Assembly (NCBI GenBank): GCA_963682055.1
Contig: OY821744.1
Location: 7,790,835 to 7,854,834, forward strand
Reading direction: 5' to 3'
Source: Primula veris
Lineage: Eukaryota > Streptophyta > Magnoliopsida > Ericales > Primulaceae
Length of the DNA: 64,000 nt
Both the position numbers and the translations under genes were made by a program. Below are positions 34,035 to 42,716 of the stretch, in pieces (position 1 is the stretch's first letter; every line of letters begins with the position of its first letter). The notes under the pieces were generated by a model, which did no database searches, was not told where the DNA came from, and saw only the letters and a program-made list of their open reading frames with translations.

Positions 34035-34605
34035 GTCGAAAAGTGCAAACGACCGATCATAATTTTGAAACGACCGATCGTTTTTTAATTGTGCTCACTG
34101 GAAGAATTTTGTACAAAAACGACCGATCTTTGTGAAAAACGACCGATCGTTTTTACACAGACGACCGATCGTTCTGCAAAAACGACCAGTCGTTTTTTAA
34201 GTGTGCTCACTGGAAGAATTTTGTACAAAAACGACCGATCTCTGTGAAAAACGACCGATCGTTTTTACACAGACGACCGATCGTTCTGCAAAAACGACCA
34301 TTCGTTTTTTAAGTGTGCTCACTGGAAGAATTTTGTACAAAAACGACCGATCTCTGTGAAAAACGACCGATCGTTTTTACACAGACGACCGATCGTTCTG
34401 CAAAAACGACCAGTCGTTTTTTAAGTGTGCTCACTGGAAGAATTTTGTACAAAAACGACCGATCGTAGTGAAAAACGACCGATCGTTTTTACACAGACGA
34501 CCGATCGTTCTGCAAAAACGACCAGTCGTTTTTTAAGTGTGCTCACTGGAAGAATTTTGTCCAAAAACGACCGATCGTAATTCAAAAACGACCGATCGTT
34601 TTTTT
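34035..34605. repeat. 112-bp tandem array packed with CGAYCGRTCG motifs
   Basis: The word gtgctcactggaagaatttt recurs at 34091, 34203, 34315, 34427 and 34539, an exact 112-bp period. Each unit holds four to five copies of CGACCGATCG or single-base variants (ccagtcg, ccattcg). The array lies between the transposase gene and the second ORF, in the position of an intergenic promoter. Confidence 0.9.
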
Positions 34606-34852
34606 GTTTTTCAGCCTTTTAACTTCTTTCAAACCCTAATTCTATTTCATTCAACAATTATATCACCCTCTCTCTCTTCCAAAATCGCCTCTTTCTATCA
34701 AAATCTATCAAAAATCCCTAATATCTACATATATATAACCCAATTCTCTTATTAATCCTTATAATCAACAATCGATTGCTTCCGTTTCTTGAAACTCTTT
34801 TTTTTCAAAATACGAATTTTTCAAAAACCCTAATTTTTTTAAAATTCCAACC

Positions 34853-36191
34853 ATGGTTCGCACCAAGAAAGCTCAACCACACCTCGTCGACGACCATGAG
34901 GACGACTACGTGCCTCCGTCCCCGAGTCGCCCCCGTGTTCCTCGCGGTCGACGAACCGGCTCCTCCACCGCTCCACCATCGGGCCCCGGTGCCTCTTCCG
35001 GCTCTCTTCCTCCTCTCTATCCATCTACAATGGGTAAAAGAGCTATCTTGACTAACTTTACATTAGACATGCCTTTATTTCTTGAACGTTTCCTCTTCTC
35101 ATGCAAGATTTAAACTTCCAAAAACTCAACGTAATTCTTACTCTAAAAGAGCCTTTTTTCATTGAAAATGTATATGAACCATAACCTACTTCTTGATAGG
35201 GGTCATGATGACGCACTCCGCGTGCGTTCATCGTTTAATGGCCAACCCTTCGTTTACGGTATAGACCGTTTACGAAATCTTCTACACCTCGATGCTGAGA
35301 GGGTGTACGAGCAAAGTGACGAACTTTGCGAAATGCTCAACATCGTTAATTTTACCGATTTCAAAGATGATCTATTTCATCCCGCCCACAACAATCGCTC
35401 TAACAAAGCCCACGGCCTTCTCTTCTGAAATAAATTAGCCTACCATATCCTCTCCCATATTGTCCTCCCTCATACCTCAAACTTCACGGATGTTACCAAT
35501 GAGTACATCTTCCTTTTAGGGTGCATCCATCGCCGAGTCAAACTTGACTTCGCGTCACTCATTCTTTAAAATGGATTCGCTAAAAACGAAATCCAAGAAT
35601 GGGTTACCTTACGGTGCCTTGATTTCGGCCATCTTAAAAGACATGAACCTCGTTCCCGGTGGAACCCTGTTCAAGAACAAGGACAAACACATTTGGGACA
35701 CCTCCTATCTTGCCCAAATGTCAATAAAATTCGACACTACCGCCAAGACCATTACTTGGTTTGGTAAACGGGTGTCCGGCCCCGACTATACTCATCTTTC
35801 CCTCGAAGAGGAAGAATATGTCGGCCCTAAGCCCACACCGCAAGCCGCTCGTGAGGATGTGCCTATTTCCTCCGAGTCCCTTCCCCCGTCTCACATAATG
35901 CCTTCCTCTTCTCGTCCCACTCGCGGTCGCGGAAAAGCTCAAGTCGGATCTTCCAACCGTCCTCCGCGCACCGAACAATTCTACGACGATCTATACATCA
36001 ACCAATATCGGAATGCACAAATGACTCGTCGGATGTTTCGTTTCTTGCAACCGGGACAAGAGGAGCTCGACCAACTAGATCGCGAAAGCGCCGAGCAAAG
36101 GGCGCAATTCCACGGCTATTTTTCCGACCTTGCCGGGCCCCCAGACGACAACGAAGACGAAGAGGATGATGCGACCTCCCACCGCGACTAG
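34853..36191 (+). pseudogene. Decayed retroelement ORF1-like gene carried by the MULE
   Basis: An ATG at 34853 opens a basic, proline-rich N-terminus (MVRTKKAQPHLVDD). Reading continues through at least three frame breaks (near 35111, 35426 and 35560) to 36191. Conserved-looking pieces include a HRRVKLDFASLIL segment, LPYGALISAILKDMN and a C-terminal RGRGK region. This layout resembles the plant transposon protein/Athila ORF1-type (gag-like) domain. A TGTAAAAGGGGGAGAAA polypurine-like motif follows, as in LTR elements, so the gene was probably captured from one. An alternative is that it is an ancestral second gene of this MULE family. As it stands it cannot make a full-length protein. Confidence 0.5.
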
Positions 36192-36215
36192 GCGGATATC
36201 GTTTTTTTTTTTTTT

Positions 36216-36790
36216 TTTTATGATGTAAAAGGGGGAGAAATACTCTCTCTTTTGTTTTTGCGTTGTATTTCTCATTTCTTTCGATTTCGAACAACGTTGG
36301 TTTTTGATGTAATAAGTAGCGAACGCTTTATTTTATGAATCATTATTATGTTGCTTATGCGTTGTGAGTTTGTGCACTTATAGTATGCGTTTTTATCTTA
36401 ATCACTTTATTGAATTTGGTGCGCATATATTGCTAGTTGATTGGGTTATATGTATTGTTTTTCATTTGTGGCGATTGACATTTTTTATGTTTTTAATGAT
36501 GTTAAAGGGGGAGAAATACCCTCTTTTATTTTACGTTGTATTTCCTTTGTTTTTCATTTTCTTTTCGAACTACGTTGTTTTTGATGTAATAAGTAGCAAA
36601 CGCTTTGCATTTATGTTATGAATCTTTTTTATGTTGCTATTTATCATTACGTGTTAAATTTTATGACGTTGTGAGATTGCGTATTTATAATTCTAGAAAT
36701 GCGATTTTGATGTTATTATAACTTGTGCGTATATATATCTATAGTTGATTGGGTTATTTGTGTTGTTTTTCATTTGTGGCGATTGACCGT
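36216..36790. repeat. Direct duplication of about 277 bp after the second ORF
   Basis: Two diverged copies begin at 36227 and 36504 with aaagggggagaaata. Each continues with cgttgtattt, cgaacnacgttg, tttttgatgtaataagtagc, aacgcttt and atgttgct. It is AT-rich and non-coding, and lies inside the MULE. Confidence 0.7.
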
Positions 36791-37146
36791 TTTTAGGCAA
36801 AACTATGGCCAATTTTTCGCTTGCATTTGATCGTTCGTTTTCCTTAATCGTTTAGCTTTGTTTAACTTCGTTTTAAATCGGATGTTGTGACATTTACTTG
36901 TTTTAAATCGGATGTTTAGTAAAACGTCACCTACACATCTTAAGATAAACATATTAATTTACGACATCATTTTATGTGATAATACTTGTGATATAAATCT
37001 TCCGGAAAATCCGATGTACTAAACATATTAATTTACAACATCATTTTTTAAGGGATCATGTTCAAAAAGGGAATCATGTTTTTATATATTTTTTGCCAAA
37101 TCAGTGTCGAAAAGTGCCAAAAATTCTTTGTTCTGTAAATTGTTTA

Positions 37147-37576
37147 CAGTCGATCGGTCGACTGTGAAAAACGACCGATCGTTTTTACACAGACGACCGA
37201 TCGTTCTGAAAAAACGATCGATCTAATAATAACAAATTTTTTCCAGATAGTTCACAATAAAAACGACCGATCGTTTTTCAAAACCGACCGATCGTTTTAG
37301 GTATGATTTCTTCCAGTGAGTTCACAATAAAAACGACCGATCGAAATGTACATAACGACCGATCGTTTTTGTCTGAAAAACGACCGGTCGTATTGTCCAA
37401 TTCGACCGATCGTTTTTGGTCCAAATTGTTCAAGAGGGTTCAATAATAAAACGACCGGTCGTTTTATTCATTTCGATCGGTCGTTTTTCGAAAGTAGACC
37501 ATTTTGGGAATATTACAGAAAGGTAGCCCATTCTGGGAATTATGTGTGGTCACTGTACCATTTTGGCAAAAAACTC
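37147..37576 (-). repeat. Right terminal inverted repeat and adjoining motif array of the MULE
   Basis: The terminal repeat proper is 37329-37576. Inside it and just internal (from 37147) are about 13 CGAYCGRTCG motifs, including perfect palindromes CGACCGGTCG. The segment near 37290-37345, with atttcttccagtgag and then caataaaaacgaccgatcg, closely matches the Copia LTR at about 11070-11115. Confidence 0.85.
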
Positions 37577-37746
37577 GATATCCTTTGCCATTTCAATAGT
37601 AAGTTGCAACCTCTTTATTTTATACTGTGCTTATAAAGTTGTTCAGTAAGTATTGTTTTCATGGTGTTATTTCTCAATAATAGGCCCGGGTTCTGGGACC
37701 AAGTAAGTATTAACTTCTTTTTTTAATCTTGGATTGAAACATAGAG

Positions 37747-38169
37747 ATGTTAGAGACAATCTATTTAAAAGACATATTGCCAGAAGCTCAGAACAATATA
37801 AACACGCAGTTCATACTTTTAGAAAAAGGAAGGATCGCATTTGAAGGTCAGCAAAAGACATGCTTGGCATTGGTGGCTGACAGCACTGCCTCTGTGCACT
37901 TTCAGCTTTGGGGAGACGAATGTGACGCTTTTGAGCCCAGTGACATAATCCGCTTAACTAACGGGATATTCTCTTACCAAAGAAAGCAACATTTATTAAG
38001 AGCAGGCAAGAAAGGGAAGATAGAGAAGGTGGGGGAGTTCACAATGGTGTTTGTCGAGACTCCAAATATGAGTGAGATATGTTGGGGTCGTGATCCAAAC
38101 AACTCTAAGACGCACGTTCAGAGTGCCATTCTTTCTCCCCATTCTCGTATATTTCCTCCCATGGTCTAG
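37747..38169 (+). CDS. OB-fold single-stranded nucleic-acid-binding protein, SOSS complex subunit B-like
   Basis: A single ORF of 140 residues. The fold reads as one OB domain (about residues 5-110), with the family landmarks IYLKDILPEAQNNINTQFIL, CLALVADSTASVHFQLWGDE, PSDIIRLTNGIFSY, LLRAGKKGKIEKVGEF and VETPNMSEI, in the order seen in hSSB1/SOSS-B proteins. Those bind single-stranded DNA in double-strand-break repair in the nucleus. The plant C-terminus SPHSRIFPP is also present. The start is the first ATG of the ORF; a 5-prime untranslated exon is possible but not resolved. A complete MULE ends 161 bp upstream at 37585, so this gene's promoter has been replaced or displaced. Confidence 0.8.
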   Translation: MLETIYLKDILPEAQNNINTQFILLEKGRIAFEGQQKTCLALVADSTASVHFQLWGDECDAFEPSDIIRLTNGIFSYQRKQHLLRAGKKGKIEKVGEFTMVFVETPNMSEICWGRDPNNSKTHVQSAILSPHSRIFPPMV

Positions 38170-40373
38170 GTGTTGTGTTTGGTTGATTTCTTAAGTGTTA
38201 CTGTTATCTTATTTTGTTAGATCTTTTAAACGTTGCGAAACTACCTTCAGACTTCCCAATAATTTTATAGGTTTTCTATTATTTTATTTATTGATTTTAG
38301 TTTGAATGTGCACAAAGTTGGTGAAATAAGAGATTTTAATTTCTAATTCAAAATTCTGTATGAAAGTTATCTTATGCAAATCTAAGATCTAATCATATGA
38401 TATAAGATAGATTGTCGTTTGGAAACAATCGCTTCTTCCTCTAATTGTTCTTGAGGTCCTTATCATAATTTGGATTATGCAGATCACTAGTTTAATTAGA
38501 GTGCTCTTGTAAAGGGAGTTTGCCTCAACTTTGTAATGCTTGTGGATTTTGTGTTTTAGCCGAGCATTACCTTGGAGAGATTCGGTTCTTTTAGGTGGAA
38601 GCATGTTTATAGTATGTTTCCAATTGTTATTTTGGTTAGCTTTGCACTTTTCTTGTTACTTTCTTGATTCTTCGAAAAACGTGCTAGTCTAAGGTCTTGA
38701 TAAACTTTTGATAAGGGATGTGTGAAAGCATATGCTGTGTTGTAATTTTTTTAAAATGGCTTAGAGAATAGATTTTTTTTCTTAAAGCCAAACAGGTTAT
38801 TGCAGCGTTTTAAAAAGTTGCTTTAGGATTCAAATGGAAGACTGATGTCTGTATTCTTTATAAATCTGGGTACCAAGTCTGTTTATCTTGCTTAATTCAA
38901 TGCTTTATCGTAAGGGCTTGTCTTTTCCTTTAAACACGCCATGACGATGATCTAGCTAAAGATTAAATCTTTTATGTAAGAGAGTTGGTGCTGGGGAATG
39001 GGAACTAATATGCAATTCCTGATTTTATGAGGGAAATCTTTTTCTTTTCAGTAGGTTGGTTTGTTCAATATATCTCGTGTTGCAGAACTGAATATGTAGC
39101 TATTTGTTTAGCGGCTTTAGCCCAAACAGCGGTAAGTGAACACTTTGAACTCTTGTTTAGATTTGTGGCAATTGTGCATGGAGGTGCTGAAATTACATAA
39201 AGAAAAGTACTAGATGAAAACAAAATGTTGGTCATCAAATCACTGTTTAAAGCAAACTATAGTCGATAATTTTGAAAAAGTAGTTTTTCTTTTACGAGGT
39301 GATGTGGCGCCTTACGGTCATTACATAGTTCCTTTCCTGGTTTGGACTTTAGACGAGTGGTAATTATTTGCTGAACTTCATCCAAAGTATCACCTGAATA
39401 GAATGGGGTTTTGTAGCTTCAGATTTAAATGACCATGATGTTACAGTGTGGTTGTAGCTATGCCTTGGTTTGTTCGACTCATCATTTTCGTTATGTTTTT
39501 TTATACCCTTTCAGGTCTTTGTTACTTTTGAGCTTTGGTTCTGTCCTGCTAGCAGATTCAAATTCTCTAGAGTTCATAGTGCACTCACATCCTCTAGAGT
39601 TTTATCTAACAGATGAAACTCTAAATGATGTGAGTGCATTAATAAATCTAGAAAATTTGAATCACCAAGCAAGCCGTGTATCTTTGCTTTTCTATGTAAT
39701 TCAAGAATTGCTCCCACTGTTTTTAAAAATATTCTGGTCATCCTGTTTAATTTTAAATATATGTGCCAGTTAACGCTATCAAAATTATAGGTTTCATCCC
39801 TCATGTATACTATATAAAAGAACAAATAATGTAATAATTTTGAATTTTAATAGCCCTATTATTCTGTTTAGCTCACGGGTAAAACATCCCAGTCTATTTG
39901 TTTCTCTCTCCACTCTTAAACGACTATGGAGATCAATTCTCCTTCGGACAGTGTAACTTTAAAGCAACAGAGAGTCAGAACACAGGTTTAACATTAGACA
40001 TATATATATACATACATACATAGACAGAAAGAGAATCAGTGGAGAGAGAAGTATCGTCCATAATCTGAGGAAGGCCTTTTCTTTATCAAGGTAATAATAT
40101 TGTTCCTCTTCATATTTAACCATTGTTAGGCAACATAAGAGCTAGGAGTTTTACCGAGGTTTAGTTTTATTTATAAATAAATTGTGTACTAATTTGTGAT
40201 TATTGGGGTCAATTACGTGATTCCTATAAGCGGCCAAAATCAGCAAAGTTGGTAGTGTCGGAAATCAGATAAAAAGTTATGATTATAAACACCAGTTATA
40301 GATTTGGTTATGTATCCTTTTCTTTAAACGTTGTGGTTAAACCAGAAATATTACCTTTTGAGTTATAATTAAG
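38170..40373. other. Intergenic region downstream of the OB-fold gene
   Basis: No convincing coding region. It contains a near-perfect palindrome at 39555-39663 (listed separately). Near 39900-40090 a purine-rich stretch ends in atcaag/gtaata, which looks like an untranslated exon and donor site, but no downstream coding exon could be attached to it. Confidence 0.4.
39555..39663. repeat. 53-bp inverted repeat forming a near-perfect hairpin
   Basis: Arms 39555-39607 and 39611-39663 match at 45 of 53 positions, with two further G-U pairs, around a 3-base loop. The pairing weakens outward for about 12 bp more. It could be a young MIRNA-type or siRNA-producing foldback, or a leftover of a small palindromic MITE. 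The arms do not match a microRNA that I recognise. No target duplication is evident. Confidence 0.55.
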
Positions 40374-40853
40374 CAAAGTTTCATTTCTTGTGCATCTGCA
40401 ACAAAAATAAGAAGTGATTAGAAAGACTAATTAACCAAAAAGACCAAACATATGACTTTGCTCAAACAATCGAACAAAAAGCGTTAATATCAATTACTTG
40501 TTGCAATATAGCTACTATTATTGTTTTCTCAAAGTTCCTCAAGACAAAGACTAATAATGTATTAGTCCGAAGGACACCAAAACAATTAAACCACTTTTTT
40601 CATATGTCGAAAAAAGTTATGCAAATAACAAATAAAAAATAAAAAAAATTCAATCATAAAAAACTTTCACACGCACACATTTTCATTTTTTTAATTATAA
40701 AAGGTATGACTACACAATATGATTATTTAAATTAGAAAACATATTTCATGATATAGGAGAGGATACGCGGTACGTCAATGGAAAGCATGAATACCGCAAG
40801 CTGCTTCGGAACACATGCATTTACACATGCTTCTGCGCATGCTTTTGTGCTTC
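40374..40853 (-). pseudogene. Inverted partial copy of a thionin-like gene
   Basis: On the minus strand this is a copy of about 20830-21310: the end of the second exon (with GCATGCGCAGAAGCATG), the full intron, and the acceptor and beginning of the alternative last exon. The signal-peptide exon and promoter are missing. Identity with 20830-21310 is very high across the intron, so the copy arose recently from the 20370 gene or a close relative. Confidence 0.8.
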
Positions 40854-41259
40854 TAACGATGTATATAACCCAATCTTTCTAACAGAATTCCCACAGAAGT
40901 ATTCCGTACACGATCACAAAGGATTCTCCATAACGCTCTAGCGACATATCAGTAAAACAACAGATAGTCATGAGCTTTTCAGAAAGCTCTCACAAAGAAT
41001 ACACCTATTGATAATGATATTTACACTTGTTTGAAGACACCCAGAACTTGTTTGTTTGACACCTTACTAAGGTAGGAATGCACTACTAATATAGTGTGAC
41101 CTACAATCCAGTATTTGGCTGACATATTTGAAAGGGTATTAATTGTACGATGAGATTAGAAATAATGTTAAACATGGGTATTTGGAGTAATGGTGAGGTG
41201 TTGTATTAGAAAATGAAAGTATTTGGAGTAAATGAGTTGTGATATATATATATATTAAA

Positions 41260-41262
<3 letters not shown>

Positions 41263-41303
<41 letters not shown>
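41263..41303. repeat. (TA)n microsatellite
   Basis: A dinucleotide run of about 20 units. The surrounding 41040-41380 has inverted tttgtttg / caaacaaa words that may be the ends of an old MITE, but these are not clear enough to call. Confidence 0.85.
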
Positions 41304-41306
<3 letters not shown>

Positions 41307-42075
41307 TAAGTTAATTTATTATAGATATAAATGTAAATTTGTAAAATAGTCTAACCCCAATAAAAAGCAAACAAACACTTTATTAATATTTCATATATGT
41401 ACTATTAATCTCACCTTCATTTGTTATCCCGTCATAATCCGAAGGTATTTATAGTCCCGTTACTACTAATACTGTAACCAAATGAGCTCTGAAGTATCTC
41501 ACTCAGGTACAACTATATAGCCATAGGTTACAAATGGAAGAGCCAAAAATTCAATTTGAGTAGCTACAGTAAAACAAACAAAACAATTTATGAAGCTAAA
41601 ATTTTATGGGGCCAAGGAAAGGGATTCAGATGCATTTTATTATCATGTATAGATATGGTTATCTACTTTTTGTTAAATTTTGGGGGAGTAATTGTCCATT
41701 TGTATCTCAGTCAAAATCATTAGTAGGACTAGGAGTACGAGTTTAAGGGCATAACCCCTTTTCTTCTGTAAAATCTATCCGACCTTTAAATCTACTATAA
41801 GAATTTTACCGGTGATTTCATGCAAATGGGGTAGTTGATAAATACTTTTGAGGATGGGAAATGGTCAAATAATTAGTGTTTCATTGTGTTCTCCGGCTAT
41901 GTACATTTTCAAGTAATACCATAATAGGCATTTTAAAACATTTACTTTTAACTTTTAACCACCAATTTTATAGCGCCATTAGCAACCCTTCCTTGTCAAT
42001 GGCTACAAATCAATTAAATGTAAATCACTCAAATAAAAGTTTTTGAAAAAGAAAAGAAAGGACTTAGAGTCCCAG

Positions 42076-42082
42076 TATAAAT
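42076..42082 (+). promoter_or_regulatory. TATA box of the second repeat-peptide gene
   Basis: TATAAAT in cagtataaatat, 59 bp before the ATG, the same context and spacing as at 25588. Confidence 0.65.
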
Positions 42083-42134
42083 ATCCTACCTTCATATTAT
42101 TCACGATTTATCTATCAAATAATTCCTTCACTGG

Positions 42135-42716
42135 ATGAGGCCTTCACAAATTAGCTTGGCCATATTAGGCCTTGCAATTATTCTAAGCACCAATGCAAAT
42201 GGAGCTAGTGAAGGCCCGTCCAGTAAAGGGAGAGTGTTGATAGATCTTAAAAGTTCCAAAATCGAGTCAATTAGCAGAGCTCCAACCCCTCCGAACGCAC
42301 CAAATCCTGGTACTTATATTCCGCCCAACACACCTCCATCACTAAAAAGGTCCAAATCCCAGTTAATAAACATGGCTCCTACCCCTCCGGTTGCATCAAA
42401 TCCTGGCACTTACATCCCACCCATGACACCGCCATCAACCAAAAGGCCGCACTTAATAAACATGGCTTCAAACCCTCCGGCGGCATCAAATCCAGGCACT
42501 TACATCCCACCCATGACACCGCCATCAGCAAAGAGGGCTACGCCAACTATTACTACCAGACCGAACATAATAAGCGGAATCATTTTTGAGACAAAACCAA
42601 AATCTCCAAAGTCATATACAAAAACCGGGATTCCTGTCCCTCCATCCGAAGCAAACCCCAACACCTATATTCCTTCCGACAACCAGTCATTAAAAAGTAA
42701 AGAACCAATACAATAA
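42135..42716 (+). CDS. Secreted precursor with four PPxxxNPGTYIPP repeats
   Basis: A single-exon ORF of 193 residues. The signal peptide spans about 1-23 (ISLAILGLAIILSTNANG). Three good units carry the core APTPPxAxNPGTYIPPxTPPS followed by KR or a basic residue, and a fourth weaker one ends VPPSEANPNTYIPSDN. The spacing PP-x-x-x-NP-x-x-Y-x-PP is the same as in the seven-repeat protein at 25647, and both promoters and leaders match, so the two are paralogues whose repeat cores have diverged. It is presumably a precursor of several small proline-rich apoplastic peptides cut at basic residues; this is an inference. The family is not one I can name. Confidence 0.7.
   Translation: MRPSQISLAILGLAIILSTNANGASEGPSSKGRVLIDLKSSKIESISRAPTPPNAPNPGTYIPPNTPPSLKRSKSQLINMAPTPPVASNPGTYIPPMTPPSTKRPHLINMASNPPAASNPGTYIPPMTPPSAKRATPTITTRPNIISGIIFETKPKSPKSYTKTGIPVPPSEANPNTYIPSDNQSLKSKEPIQ

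Larger units (their letters stand above)
30579..37576 (+). mobile_element. Complete autonomous Mutator-like element (MULE)
   Basis: A 6998-bp element is flanked by a perfect 9-bp duplication, gatatcctt (30570-30578 and 37577-37585). Terminal inverted repeats of about 248 bp (30579-30826 and 37329-37576) are almost identical and contain CGAYCGRTCG motifs. It encodes an uninterrupted MuDR-type transposase (31028-33700) and carries a decayed second ORF (34853-36191), a 112-bp tandem array, and a 277-bp direct duplication. Matching termini, a perfect target duplication and an open transposase indicate recent, possibly current, activity. Confidence 0.92.

Noticed and set aside
34045..34605. Regularly spaced palindromic repeats resembling a CRISPR array
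   Set aside because: Spacers are themselves repeated, the units are 112-bp tandem copies, and the context is a plant MULE.
39429..39773. 114-residue ORF as a small gene
   Set aside because: It runs through the hairpin at 39555-39663, with no recognisable domain or family.
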